A stretch of 64,000 nt of DNA from CAZRIE01 sp964600075 (GTDB lineage: Bacteria > Bacteroidota > Bacteroidia > Flavobacteriales > Flavobacteriaceae), in NCBI GenBank assembly GCA_964600075.1, contig CAZRIE010000005.1, positions 39,426 to 103,425 on the forward strand, given 5' to 3'. Shown piece after piece: positions 1-9,472 of this stretch. Both the position numbers and the translations under genes were made by a program. The notes beneath the pieces are model-generated. The model did no database searches, was not told the origin of the DNA, and saw only the letters and a program-made list of their open reading frames with translations. The stretch's first letter is position 1; every line of letters starts with the position of its first letter.

Positions 1-1
1 A

Positions 2-1519
2 GACTTCAATTATTTAATTCTTATTGCGACAATAATCGTATTAAGTGCATGCGGGGAGAAAAAGGAAACCGTTGAGCCGGAAAAAAAGGGGCCACCCAAT
101 GTGCTGTTCATTGCTGTAGATGACCTGAATAATATGTTAGGTGTTTTAGATGATTATTCCCATACGAAAACGCCCAATATAGACAGATTGGCTTCTAAGG
201 GAGTTGTATTTTCCGATGCCCACTGCCAAGCTCCATTATGCGGCCCCTCTAGGGCATCTTTGATGACAGGTCTACGACCCTCGACTACTGGTATTTATGG
301 TATGATAGATGACAACAAAATTCGTTCGGAAAATCCGGCGACCAAAGATATCGTTATGCTGCCCGAATACTTCAAGAACAACGGGTATCACACCATGGGC
401 ATCGGCAAGTTGTTTCATAGCCATGCTCCTGATGGTGTTTTCGATGAATCCGGTGGCAGGGTAAAAGGATTTGGTCCTCTTCCAAAAGAACGCTTTGTTT
501 GGGACGGTTTTGGAACATCAGATAGAAAAAACTATGGTAGAACCAGTACCGATTGGGGCGCTTTTCCGGAAGCCGATTCACTGATGCCTGATCATCAATC
601 GGTCGATTGGGCAAAAAATCGTCTTGACAAAAAATATGACAAACCCTTTTTTATGGGAGTCGGCTTTTTACGAGTTCATGTGCCTTTATATGTGCCTCAA
701 AAATGGTTTGATATGCATCCGTTAGATAGTATAAAAACTATGCCGTACAGAGCAGATGATTTAAATGATGTGCCACCCATTGCATTACAAATTAACGATC
801 TGCCGATGATGCCCTCAACGGATTGGGCTATCGAAAGTGGCGAGTGGCCGAAAATCATTCAAGCCTATTTGGCCTGTATCAGTTTTGTAGATTATGAAAT
901 AGGTCGATTGTTGGATGCTCTTGAAAATAGCGAATATGCTGACAACACGGTCATTGTAATGTGGTCGGATCACGGATATCGTTTGGGAGAGAAAAGCACG
1001 TTTGCCAAACACGCCCTTTGGAATACGGCCACCAACGCCCCATTATTGTTTTCTGCCCCCAGCCTTCCAAAAGGAAAAGTTATCGATGAACCCGTAGAAA
1101 TGCTTTCTATCTACCCTACTCTTTTGGAATTGTGTGGGCTTCCCGCTTATGATCGAAACGAAGGTAAAAGTTTGGTGCCAAACATGTTAGGCCAGACTGC
1201 GAAAGAAACCGCCATAGCGATAACAACTTTTGGCATGAACAATCATACGGTGAAATCCGATCGCTTCCGGTACATTCAATATGAAGATGGCGGTGAAGAA
1301 TTTTACGACCATAACAACGACCCGAACGAGTTTACGAACCAAGCAAAAAATTCCGATTATAAAGATGAAATAAATGCTTTGAAAGGGTATCTGCCAAAAA
1401 CGAATGCGACTTGGGATCCCAATTCTTCGTATACGTTTCAACCCTATTTTGTTGAGCAAAAAGCAAGAACCAGTGGTTCTGATGGAACTCCTGTAGAGGT
1501 TATTGGAGCACCACAATAA
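2..1519 (+). CDS. Type I sulfatase lipoprotein (iduronate-2-sulfatase-like), 5' partial
   Basis: This is an arylsulfatase-fold hydrolase that removes sulfate esters from glycans or small sulfated compounds. The frame is open from position 2, upstream of a GTG at 101, and encodes a hydrophobic stretch ending in the lipobox L-S-A-C. The true start therefore lies left of the window and the protein is an exported lipoprotein. The metal-binding V-D-D follows the signal region. The formylglycine motif C-G-P-S-R is near nt 239-253, so an anaerobic- or FGE-type maturase is needed in the cell. The segment F-L-R-V-H-V-P-L-Y-V-P around nt 667-700 is typical of the iduronate-2-sulfatase/choline-sulfatase branch. 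It converges on the polymerase cassette. The substrate cannot be told from sequence. Confidence 0.9.
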   Translation, partial: DFNYLILIATIIVLSACGEKKETVEPEKKGPPNVLFIAVDDLNNMLGVLDDYSHTKTPNIDRLASKGVVFSDAHCQAPLCGPSRASLMTGLRPSTTGIYGMIDDNKIRSENPATKDIVMLPEYFKNNGYHTMGIGKLFHSHAPDGVFDESGGRVKGFGPLPKERFVWDGFGTSDRKNYGRTSTDWGAFPEADSLMPDHQSVDWAKNRLDKKYDKPFFMGVGFLRVHVPLYVPQKWFDMHPLDSIKTMPYRADDLNDVPPIALQINDLPMMPSTDWAIESGEWPKIIQAYLACISFVDYEIGRLLDALENSEYADNTVIVMWSDHGYRLGEKSTFAKHALWNTATNAPLLFSAPSLPKGKVIDEPVEMLSIYPTLLELCGLPAYDRNEGKSLVPNMLGQTAKETAIAITTFGMNNHTVKSDRFRYIQYEDGGEEFYDHNNDPNEFTNQAKNSDYKDEINALKGYLPKTNATWDPNSSYTFQPYFVEQKARTSGSDGTPVEVIGAPQ

Positions 1520-1583
1520 AACCGGTATCGATTGATTTTAAATACTAATTAATGTGAGTTCGATAGCGTTACACTACCACATA

Positions 1584-4500
1584 TTAGTTTTTTGAGTCTA
1601 TTTCCTTCCGTTTGGCTTTTTTGAACGAGTCAATATTTTGGAAGGTCGGTTCATCGAGACTTCTCGGGTCAGGTTTCAATGCTACCTTCCTAGATTGGAT
1701 AACGCTCATACTAAAGTGTCCGAACTCTTCGGTTATCCTCCCGTAGCAAGTATATACACCACGGCTATGAATGGGGTATTTGTCCACTACATCCGGAAAA
1801 TGTACCGCATCGAAATACTGGCCGTCTAAATCGACAAATGTACTTAGGCGCATATTCTGCCCTCTGTTGGTCGTATTGAACCGCGTATTGACCAAAATGC
1901 CATACAGTAGCATGTTTCTGTGTTTATATTTTGGCATGTCCTCGACCTTTAGATTGCTTTTTAAATCCTCAGAAATCAAATCGAAATAATCATATAGGGT
2001 AAACCCCAAAAGTTCCAATTGGTCATAAGCGTTTTCAAGCCAATTGTCATCAAATGAAGGTGTTTTGAACTCGACATGATTCAATTTGAAGAGCATCGGA
2101 TTTATAGTTTTATTTTTATTTGCCTTTATCTTAAAAATGGCCGACCATAGTAATTCGATTTTCGGAATTTCCGTAAAACGGAATGCTCCGATGCGTATAA
2201 GAATGGCCAATTGTTCTATGCTTATCGAAACGCGATCAATGAAATCATTTAATGAGGTATATAGGCCGTTCAGTTGTCTTTCTGTAAGTAATCGACGTAC
2301 CACTGAAGATTCCAAATTTTTGAGAAAACCAAAACCTAAATAGATGTCTTTTCCTTTTATGCTATTCGGGTGATCGCTTGTATTTATGCATGGCGGATGA
2401 ATTGTGCCACCGCACATCTTGGCTTCATGAATGTAATGTTCCGTACTGTAGAAGCCACCACCATTGTTCAAGACCGCTACCATAAATTCCAAGGGGAAGT
2501 AGCACTTCAAATACAAGCTTTGATAACTTTCAACGGCATAGGATGCCGAATGGCCTTTCGCAAATGCATAACCGGCGAAACTTGCGATTTGCTCCCATAC
2601 CTCAAAGGTCAATTTGTCGGGGTAGCCTTTTTCTCTGCAATTAGTGATAAATTTTTCCTCGACCGCAATAAATTCTTCCCTTGAACGGAATTTACCACTC
2701 ATCCCACGTCTGATAACATCGGCTTCTCCTAAGTCCAAACCCGCGAATAAATGGGCGACTTTCAAAACATCCTCCTGATATACCATGATGCCGTAGGTTT
2801 CGGGCATTATTTTTGCTAAAATAGGATGTGCCTTTTTTCGGCGTTCCGGATCCCGATGTCTGCGGATATATTCGTTCTTCATCCCCGAAGAAGATACTCC
2901 AGGTCGAATGACCGAACTAGCGGCTACGAGACCGAGATAATTATTTACCTTTAGTTTTTTCATCAGCCCCCTCATAGCTGGACTCTCCACATAATATGCG
3001 CCTATTGCCATCCCTTTGCTGAGCATGGTATTGATTCGGGGGTCATTTTTGAATTTGTCTATCTGCGTTATATCTATAGGCGGTCGCCCAGGTCGATTTT
3101 CGTTAATAATTTCAATGGCATCCTTAATTTTTGCCAACCCCCTTTGTCCTAAAATATCAAACTTGAATATTCCTGTATCCTCTGCAATGATCATATCGAA
3201 CTGTACCGTTGCAAATCCCTTGGGAGGTAGGTCAGTTGCCGAATAATAGTAAACCGGTCTGTCTAATATCAATATGCCGGCCGAGTGAACACTCAGGTAA
3301 TTCGGGAAGTTCTCTATAAGTTTTCCATACTTCAAGACCAATTTGGCCATGTCGTCTAAGGTTGATTTGGTATAATTGCCTTTGCTCAAAAGGTCGATTT
3401 CCGCTTTGGGCAAACCGAAAACTTTCCCCAACTCCCTTACAACAGCACGGTATTTAAATGTATTATAAGTTGCCAAAAGGGCAACGTTGGAAAATCGTTC
3501 GAATATGTATGATGTTATTTCTTCCCTGTCCCTCCAATCAAAGTCGATGTCAAAATCTGGAGGGGAAGTTCGATATGGGTTGATAAACCTTTCAAAATAA
3601 AGGTCGAGTTCAATAGGGTCTACATCGGTTATGCCGATTATATAGGCAACTATACTGTTCGCGCCACTTCCACGACCAACATGAAAATATCCTTGTGATT
3701 TGGCATAAAATACGATATCGTGGTTGATAAGAAAATAGGACACGAAATCGAGTTTCTTTATTGTATCCAATTCCGTTTGAAGTCTTTCCTTAACTTTTTC
3801 GCTAGGATCGGGATACCGTTTGTGAAGCCCTTTTTTGCATAGGTCGTTCAATAGTTCAAAATCTTTTTCTTTGGATTTCTCGAAAACCTGTTGGTTTTGT
3901 GAAATACGACTTTGTCCGAAGCTAAAATTAACATGGCAATTCTCTAAGATATATCTAGTGTTCTCAATAATATGAGGGAAATCTGCATAGGTGTCCAATA
4001 GCGTATCGATAGGTAACATTTTTTCGGTAATGCTCCCTTCTTCGGTCTTTAATAGCTTGCTCAGCAGCATATTATTGTCGATTGCCCGAAGTAACCGGTG
4101 TGCGTTGAAATCTCTCTTGTTCCGAAATGTTACAGGTTGTTGTATAACCAGCTTATCAGTAAGTTTTTTATAGTTGGAGAAAGGTAGACGTCTTAGGTTT
4201 TCTATAGAAATGCCGATATATTCATTGTTCCTGAATTGCTGCTTATTCGATTGTAGCACTTTTTCAAAAGGATAGATGATATAGGTTTCAGGAAGAATGG
4301 GGGCTTCCGAAGGTAAGGGAACCCCGTTATGCGAATGATGGGATAAGAACACGTTCAATTCTTTGAAACCTTCATTGTTCTTGGCCAATCCTACAAATTG
4401 CTGGTCGGGACCATTCCTGAAATCGATGCCGACTATTGGTCGAATATTATGATGCTCTGATTTTCTTATGAAGTTCAAGCAGGCAGATGTGTTGTTGATA

Positions 4501-4610
4501 TCGGTCAGGGCCAAGACCGTTACATTGTTTCGCTCGGCCATTTTCAGGAGTTCAATTTCCGAAAATGTACCGAAGCGTAACGAATAATAGGTGTGGCAAT
4601 TCAGATACAT
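1584..4610 (-). CDS. dnaE2: Short DnaE-type (C-family) DNA polymerase, mutagenesis cassette
   Basis: A 1008-residue C-family DNA polymerase, about 150 residues shorter than replicative DnaE. It probably carries out error-prone synthesis after DNA damage with the upstream Y-family protein. The PHP domain is at residues 1-65, the palm glycine motif R-G-S-G-A-N-S at 313-319, and the catalytic aspartates in P-D-F-D-I-D-F-D at 351-358. A helix-hairpin-helix region and an OB-fold-like C-terminus follow. The PHP domain has lost expected metal ligands (N-x-H for H-x-H at the start, T-D-I for T-D-H near residue 37, G-I-D for G-x-E near 62), so proofreading by PHP is unlikely. The ATG lies 3 nt after the dinB stop, implying translational coupling. 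The name dnaE2 is by role and not by proven orthology. Confidence 0.88.
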   Translation of the reverse strand: MYLNCHTYYSLRFGTFSEIELLKMAERNNVTVLALTDINNTSACLNFIRKSEHHNIRPIVGIDFRNGPDQQFVGLAKNNEGFKELNVFLSHHSHNGVPLPSEAPILPETYIIYPFEKVLQSNKQQFRNNEYIGISIENLRRLPFSNYKKLTDKLVIQQPVTFRNKRDFNAHRLLRAIDNNMLLSKLLKTEEGSITEKMLPIDTLLDTYADFPHIIENTRYILENCHVNFSFGQSRISQNQQVFEKSKEKDFELLNDLCKKGLHKRYPDPSEKVKERLQTELDTIKKLDFVSYFLINHDIVFYAKSQGYFHVGRGSGANSIVAYIIGITDVDPIELDLYFERFINPYRTSPPDFDIDFDWRDREEITSYIFERFSNVALLATYNTFKYRAVVRELGKVFGLPKAEIDLLSKGNYTKSTLDDMAKLVLKYGKLIENFPNYLSVHSAGILILDRPVYYYSATDLPPKGFATVQFDMIIAEDTGIFKFDILGQRGLAKIKDAIEIINENRPGRPPIDITQIDKFKNDPRINTMLSKGMAIGAYYVESPAMRGLMKKLKVNNYLGLVAASSVIRPGVSSSGMKNEYIRRHRDPERRKKAHPILAKIMPETYGIMVYQEDVLKVAHLFAGLDLGEADVIRRGMSGKFRSREEFIAVEEKFITNCREKGYPDKLTFEVWEQIASFAGYAFAKGHSASYAVESYQSLYLKCYFPLEFMVAVLNNGGGFYSTEHYIHEAKMCGGTIHPPCINTSDHPNSIKGKDIYLGFGFLKNLESSVVRRLLTERQLNGLYTSLNDFIDRVSISIEQLAILIRIGAFRFTEIPKIELLWSAIFKIKANKNKTINPMLFKLNHVEFKTPSFDDNWLENAYDQLELLGFTLYDYFDLISEDLKSNLKVEDMPKYKHRNMLLYGILVNTRFNTTNRGQNMRLSTFVDLDGQYFDAVHFPDVVDKYPIHSRGVYTCYGRITEEFGHFSMSVIQSRKVALKPDPRSLDEPTFQNIDSFKKAKRKEIDSKN

Positions 4611-4613
4611 AGC

Positions 4614-5828
4614 TTATTGGGTTCGGTGTGCCAAGACCATGGGCGGTTGTCCGTTGAAGGCGTTGTAATGTCTGCCGATACTTTTTGCACCACCCATCGA
4701 AGCGGCACGGATTACTTTGTTTTCCCCATATTTTATTCGCATACGGTCCATCGCATTATAGAGCCTCAACATTTCTTCGGTATCTTCAAAAAGATTGATT
4801 TGGTAGTTTCCTGATGCAAGATTGCTCACTTTAACGCCCACCAACCGAAGTAACATTCTACGTTCATATAATTTTTCGAAAAGTTCCAACACTTTGGGAA
4901 CTATAATATGGTCACCGCTTGTGTAAGGAATCTTCATTTGTTTGGAGTATGTGCTGAAATCGGAGTACCGAATTCTAACACTGATACACGAGGTCAACTT
5001 GTTGCCTCTTCTCAGTGAAAAGGCAAGATTTTCGGCCATGGCAGTTAGGGTGGCGTGCAAGAAGTTAATCTTGGAAGTATCTTTGAACGTACGTTCGGTA
5101 GAAATGGAATGCCTATCGTGAAATGGCACGAGTTCCGGACGGTCTATACCATTGGCTCTTCTCCAAATGGTACGTCCGTGAAGACCGAGTGCGCTGGTCA
5201 GCATCTCCAAAGGCATTTCCTGTATGGTCTTGACCTTTGTTATACCCAAACTTCTCAAGGTCTGATAGGTCTTGCCCCCAACTGATGGTATCCTCTGAAT
5301 GGAAAGTGGTGCCAAAAACTGTTTCTCCAGCCCATAATCTACCTTTATTTGATTATTGGGCTTGGCAACACTTGTAGCTACTTTTGATGTAATCTTATTA
5401 GAAGACATTCCGAACGAAATCGGTAATCTTGTTTTTTCTATAATGGTATTTCTTAATTCTGTTGCATACCTATAGCAACCGAAATATTTGTCCATTCCGG
5501 TCAAATCTACATAGAACTCGTCAACGCTCGCTTTTTCGAATAGGGGTACGCTATCCGCTATGATTTCCGTAACCATATCCGAGAATTCCATATAGACCCC
5601 TGCATTGCCTTTGATGACCGTTGCTTCCGGACAAAGCTGACGTGCAAGCTTCATAGGTATTCCAGAACGGATCCCGTAAGGCCGTGTTTCGTAACTGCAA
5701 GCGGACACAACACCTCTGTCACCCGTACCCCCAACCAAAACAGGTCGCTTTAGAAGTTTGGGATTAATCAGCCGCTCGCAGGATACAAAGAAGGTATCTA
5801 AATCTAAATGTAGTATAGTGGAATTCAT
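4614..5828 (-). CDS. dinB: Y-family DNA polymerase (DinB/UmuC/ImuB-like)
   Basis: A translesion polymerase of about 404 residues. The likely start is the ATG at 5828, giving M-N-S-T-I-L-H-L-D. The longer open frame to 5879 has an unnatural N-terminus and would include the presumed operator. The first catalytic motif D-L-D-T-F-F is at residues 9-14, and the second S-V-D-E at 101-104 keeps both acidic residues, so it should be catalytically active. That separates it from the inactive ImuB of proteobacteria. The thumb and little-finger regions follow. It is the first gene of a two-gene unit with the DnaE-like polymerase. In many Bacteroidota an S24/LexA-like peptidase precedes this pair, but none is present here, since the next gene upstream is glycerate kinase. 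Confidence 0.88.
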   Translation of the reverse strand: MNSTILHLDLDTFFVSCERLINPKLLKRPVLVGGTGDRGVVSACSYETRPYGIRSGIPMKLARQLCPEATVIKGNAGVYMEFSDMVTEIIADSVPLFEKASVDEFYVDLTGMDKYFGCYRYATELRNTIIEKTRLPISFGMSSNKITSKVATSVAKPNNQIKVDYGLEKQFLAPLSIQRIPSVGGKTYQTLRSLGITKVKTIQEMPLEMLTSALGLHGRTIWRRANGIDRPELVPFHDRHSISTERTFKDTSKINFLHATLTAMAENLAFSLRRGNKLTSCISVRIRYSDFSTYSKQMKIPYTSGDHIIVPKVLELFEKLYERRMLLRLVGVKVSNLASGNYQINLFEDTEEMLRLYNAMDRMRIKYGENKVIRAASMGGAKSIGRHYNAFNGQPPMVLAHRTQ

Positions 5829-5833
5829 AAAAC

Positions 5834-5866
5834 TGGAAAATATCCAAATATATGGAAATATTCCAA
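5834..5866 (-). promoter_or_regulatory. Candidate damage-response operator: two TGGAA-N3-TTCCA-like repeats
   Basis: Directly upstream of the dinB ATG (5828) the minus strand carries TTGGAATATTTCCA and then TTTGGATATTTTCCA. Both are imperfect dyads, and their cores (5854-5864 and 5835-5845) lie 19 bp apart, about two helical turns. The position fits a repressor site controlling the polymerase cassette. That a LexA/S24-type protein binds here is inference; no such gene is in the window. Confidence 0.45.
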
Positions 5867-5954
5867 TAAGTATACACAATCTACTCGTTAAACTTTGTTA
5901 CGCCTACTTTTTCAAATTTTAGGTGGTGTATGCCTCGTATAAAAAAACTATAAT

Positions 5955-5973
5955 CTTTGGGCATGAGCCCAAG
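5955..5973 (-). terminator. Weak hairpin downstream of glycerate kinase
   Basis: A 6-bp stem (TTGGGC/GCCCAA) with a 4-nt loop lies 100 nt after the glycerate kinase stop on the minus strand. A run of seven T follows, but only about 8 nt later. It could end the upstream transcript ahead of the dinB promoter. Spacing is poor for an intrinsic terminator. Confidence 0.25.
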
Positions 5974-6073
5974 TATCCATATTCACAAGAGGCACAATGT
6001 CTCGGTGTTACTTGAACTATTTTTTTTAGATATCCCGTGCTTTATGTTTCTTGCCGTACAAACAAAACAAAAT

Positions 6074-7198
6074 TCATTTTAGGTGCATTGCGAATTCAAA
6101 AGCTGACTTGACGACATTTTTATAGGCAGAATCCATAGCCAGTTGAATATCCGAGATACCCTCCGAAACGGCAATAATATAAGCCAACCCCAGCTTTTCC
6201 TTTATCTCTTCGGAAATATCCACGATACCGCATAAAGCGGCTACTTGGATACCTTGGCGTTTTGCTGAATGTAAAACTCCATCAATTGTTTTTCCCGAAA
6301 GGGTCTGACCGTCAAGTTTGCCTTCTCCGGTAATAATCCAATCCGAACCTTCTATAGCTGTGTCAAAATTCGCCAGCTCCTTGATCAAATCAATACCGGA
6401 GGTCAATTTGCCGTTTAGGAAAACGATAGCTCCACCACCAATTCCGCCAGCTGCTCCTGAACCATTAGTTTGTTGAAGATCAATATCGTACTGTTTCAAA
6501 ATCGTTTTCGAATAATTTTGAAGGCCCGCATCCAATAGTTCGATTTCTTTTTCTGAAGCCCCTTTTTGAGCCCCGTAAACTTTGGCGGCACCATTTGGGC
6601 CATATAGTGGATTGGAAACATCGCAAGCGACCTTGACCATTACTTCTTGAAGTTGAGGATGTATTTTCGAATCGTCAATACTTTTAACAGACATCAGATT
6701 ACTTCCTACCGGTTGTAGTTCTTGTCCACTTTCATCTAAAAATCGATAACCCAGGGCATGTGCCATACCCATGCCACCATCATTCGTTGCGCTACCTCCG
6801 ATACCCAGAATAACTTCCTTTGCCCCTTTTTTTAATGCATCTGCGATAAGTTCGCCCGTGCCCAAAGTTGTAGATCGCATACAATTTCTTTCGGCATCTT
6901 TTAGCAACTTAAGGCCTGATGCTTCCGCCATTTCAATAAATGCGATGTTATTTTCAGGGGAGTACAAATAGGATGCCGCAATAGGCCGGAATAAGGGATC
7001 GTTTACCGTTACCGTAATCTTTTCCCCGTTCAGATAATATTTGACGACTTCAATGGTACCATCACCGCCATCGGCCAAGGGTTTTTTTAGAATTTCGGCA
7101 TCTTTGAAAACCATTCGCATGCCTTTCTCCACGGCATCACAAAATTCGAATCCCGTGAGGGATCCTTTAAACTTATCGGGAGCGATTACGAATTTCAT
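6074..7198 (-). CDS. garK: Glycerate kinase (GarK/GlxK family)
   Basis: This 374-residue protein has the usual length of the glycerate kinase type-1 family, which phosphorylates D-glycerate (2-phosphoglycerate in the characterised GarK group) and feeds lower glycolysis. The N-terminus A-P-D-K-F-K-G-S-L is the family signature, and the glycine-rich G-I-G-G-S-A-T-N-D-G-G-M-G motif (near nt 6760-6800) and G-E-G-K-L-D-G-Q-T (near nt 6300-6330) are intact. It lies 65 nt downstream of the oxidoreductase gene on the same strand and may be co-transcribed with it. With the nearby glucarate-pathway dehydratase it suggests use of sugar acids. Confidence 0.93.
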   Translation of the reverse strand: MKFVIAPDKFKGSLTGFEFCDAVEKGMRMVFKDAEILKKPLADGGDGTIEVVKYYLNGEKITVTVNDPLFRPIAASYLYSPENNIAFIEMAEASGLKLLKDAERNCMRSTTLGTGELIADALKKGAKEVILGIGGSATNDGGMGMAHALGYRFLDESGQELQPVGSNLMSVKSIDDSKIHPQLQEVMVKVACDVSNPLYGPNGAAKVYGAQKGASEKEIELLDAGLQNYSKTILKQYDIDLQQTNGSGAAGGIGGGAIVFLNGKLTSGIDLIKELANFDTAIEGSDWIITGEGKLDGQTLSGKTIDGVLHSAKRQGIQVAALCGIVDISEEIKEKLGLAYIIAVSEGISDIQLAMDSAYKNVVKSAFEFAMHLK

Positions 7199-7250
7199 AG
7201 TTATGGTTTTAATTCAAACGAGTTCATTGTAAAGCTCAAGGCAAGGGCTA

Positions 7251-8264
7251 CTAAAATTGAATCACCGTTTTACCAATGCTTTTTCCAGACTCTTGCATTT
7301 GATGTGCTTTTTTCAGGTTCTCAACCGTAAAACCTTCTAAAGTGGTGGTCAAGGTTGTTTTGATTGTTCCAGCGTCGAGTAAATCGGCAATATGATTTAG
7401 AATTTGATGCTGTCGGTCTATATCATCGGTAATGAACATGGAACGGGTGTACATAAATTCCCAAGAAAAAGTTACACTCTTGTTTTTAAGAAGATTTATA
7501 TTCAACGGCTTGTTGCTACCGGTAATGGAAACGATATGCCCCTGCGGTTTAATAATCTCGGCCGCTGTTTCCCAATAACCTTCAAGATCTACAAAATCTA
7601 AAATATAGTCAACTTGATTATGGCCTATTTTTTCCAGTTCTTCTTTGAGATTATGGTGATTTACCACGAAATCGGCACCTAGCTCCTTGCACCAGGCTAC
7701 AGACTCTTGTCTTGAAGCGGTAGCGATTACGGTCAGATTCCCTAATTTTTTAGCAAGCTGAATCGTAATGGACCCGACTCCACCGGCACCGGCCAAAATC
7801 AAAACCGTCTTCCCTTTGTCTGTTTCAGGGTTCACTTTGATACGGTCAAAAAGTGCTTCGTAAGCGGTCAATCCCGTTAACGGGATAGCGGCCGCTTCTG
7901 CTATAGTTAAGTTTTTTGGTTTTTTGCCTACGATACGTTCATCGATCAATTGGTATTCGGCATTACAGCCATTTCGTGTAAGGTCGCCGGCGTAGTACAC
8001 CTCGTCGCCAACTTTAAACCTTGAAGTTTTCTCGCCTACTTCTTCTACGGTTCCCACGGCATCCCAGCCAATAATTTTTGGTATATCGAGCACGGTATTC
8101 TTTGCGGCATTTTGTCTAATCTTAAAATCTACGGGGTTTACGGCATTTGCCCATATTTTCACCAAAAGGTCATATCCTTCCGCCTTTGGTATTTCAGTCT
8201 CAAATTCAATAAAACTTTTCTCATCTGTAATGGGTAATGACTGTTTGAATCCTATGGCTTTCAT
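7251..8264 (-). CDS. Zinc-type alcohol dehydrogenase-like / NADPH:quinone oxidoreductase family protein
   Basis: A medium-chain dehydrogenase/reductase of about 337 residues. The ATG at 8264 (M-K-A-I-G-F) is preferred over an in-frame TTG 18 nt upstream. The N-terminal GroES-like domain contains N-P-V-D-F-K, and the nucleotide-binding fold contains L-A-G-A-G-G-V-G-S-I. Structural-zinc cysteines typical of true zinc alcohol dehydrogenases are not evident, which places it with quinone-oxidoreductase-like enzymes acting on enones or quinones with NADPH. It sits upstream of glycerate kinase on the same strand. The substrate is unknown. Confidence 0.88.
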   Translation of the reverse strand: MKAIGFKQSLPITDEKSFIEFETEIPKAEGYDLLVKIWANAVNPVDFKIRQNAAKNTVLDIPKIIGWDAVGTVEEVGEKTSRFKVGDEVYYAGDLTRNGCNAEYQLIDERIVGKKPKNLTIAEAAAIPLTGLTAYEALFDRIKVNPETDKGKTVLILAGAGGVGSITIQLAKKLGNLTVIATASRQESVAWCKELGADFVVNHHNLKEELEKIGHNQVDYILDFVDLEGYWETAAEIIKPQGHIVSITGSNKPLNINLLKNKSVTFSWEFMYTRSMFITDDIDRQHQILNHIADLLDAGTIKTTLTTTLEGFTVENLKKAHQMQESGKSIGKTVIQF

Positions 8265-8458
8265 TTTTGAGATTTTATGCAATTAATTTTCTATTGCAGC
8301 ATGTTCCTTATTTGTAAGTTTTTGTTTCTTAGTGGCTTCAAAGTACCCTGCTTAATACCAATACTTTTATCAAAAAGTTCTTATTGGACCATTTGATTCA
8401 AATTAAGAATTTTATTAAAATGATGGAAATGAGTTCACCAATTTTTTCTTTTTAGATG

Positions 8459-9340
8459 TTATTCGAACCCAAATTTCTTGATTCCTTCGTGACTTATTTT
8501 TATCGCTTCCAAAGGTTTCATATTGTCAAAGGTCTTATCCTGTTCTACCATATAATACTTCATTCCCGACAGTTCCTTTTTGGCTAGAATACGGGCAAAA
8601 TCAATAGTGCCATTTCCAACAGGGGCAAACCTGCCTTGCTCGTCCATATCCTTAACGTGCCAAATTTTAAATCGACCGGGGTATTTTTCAAAGTAGGCCA
8701 AAGGATCCGCTCCAGCTTTTTTGACCCAATACAGATCCATTTGAAAATTCACGAATTCGGGGTTACAGTTCTCCAACAAATAATCGATGGGCACGATACC
8801 ATCGACATCCTTTTTAAATTCAAAATCGTGGTTATGGTAAAGTAATTGAAGTCCCGCAGCGTTCGCTTTTTCACCTAGAGTATCCAATATTTCGGCTAAG
8901 TTTTTGGAACCACCTGTCATACTCATAGCTCCCTCATCGGATTTAAAAAGACCCATCGGTGGTATAGGAACTACAAAATATTCAAATCCAGCAGCTTTCA
9001 CATCGGCCATCATGGCATCGGCATTGGCAATAGTAACGCTTGACTGATGTGAGCTTATCGGTGTTAAGTCTAAATCTTTCAGTAAAGCTCGAAATTCTTC
9101 AGGAGACATGTCGTAGAACTTTTCATTAGCATAACCTGCCGCTTCGATATTTTGATATCCGGCATTAGCGACTGCTTGCAATGTTGCTTTTGCATCATCA
9201 CCCATGGTATCTCGAACGGTATAGAGGGCCAAGCCGCCGAGTTTTTCTTGGTCGCAACCCACAAAGCTTCCTATCGTTAGAAGAAAGACTAAGGCATATT
9301 TCACTTTGCTTTTAACCATGATATTTTTCATTGCTTTCAT
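8459..9340 (-). CDS. Sugar phosphate isomerase/epimerase-like TIM-barrel lipoprotein
   Basis: A 293-residue xylose-isomerase-like TIM barrel (AP_endonuc_2 type). The N-terminus is K-rich, followed by a hydrophobic stretch and lipobox F-V-G-C near residue 29, so the enzyme should be anchored in the periplasm or outer membrane and not act on phosphorylated cytosolic sugars. Barrel features include L-Y-H-N-H-D-F-E-F (metal-binding region) and I-W-H-V-K-D-M-D. Exported relatives occur in loci with DUF1080 and Gfo/Idh/MocA proteins and are proposed to act on 3-keto-glycosides. It lies between the oxidoreductase and kdgD, all on the minus strand. Confidence 0.88.
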   Translation of the reverse strand: MKAMKNIMVKSKVKYALVFLLTIGSFVGCDQEKLGGLALYTVRDTMGDDAKATLQAVANAGYQNIEAAGYANEKFYDMSPEEFRALLKDLDLTPISSHQSSVTIANADAMMADVKAAGFEYFVVPIPPMGLFKSDEGAMSMTGGSKNLAEILDTLGEKANAAGLQLLYHNHDFEFKKDVDGIVPIDYLLENCNPEFVNFQMDLYWVKKAGADPLAYFEKYPGRFKIWHVKDMDEQGRFAPVGNGTIDFARILAKKELSGMKYYMVEQDKTFDNMKPLEAIKISHEGIKKFGFE

Positions 9341-9472
9341 TTGTTTAGTAGCGTTCGATTGTTATTTGAATTTTGAATTTGATTTTTTTTCCGAGGCTTC
9401 GAAATAATACCAAATGGCCCCAGCCGGGAGGTAGTTTATTTTGTCTATTTTAAAGATATTAGAACCAGTCAC

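Noticed and set aside
1187..1516. 109-residue open frame on the minus strand
   Set aside because: It lies fully within the sulfatase gene in another frame and shows no recognisable sequence.
5829..5879. Longer N-terminus of the Y-family polymerase
   Set aside because: It would run through the operator-like dyads and add 17 hydrophobic residues before the conserved L-D-L-D motif.
7871..7886. ATCCCGTTAACGGGAT, a 16-bp perfect palindrome sharing the GTTAAC core of the LacI-type operator
   Set aside because: It lies deep inside the oxidoreductase coding sequence and has different flanks and a different centre (TA, not CG). Treated as coding coincidence.
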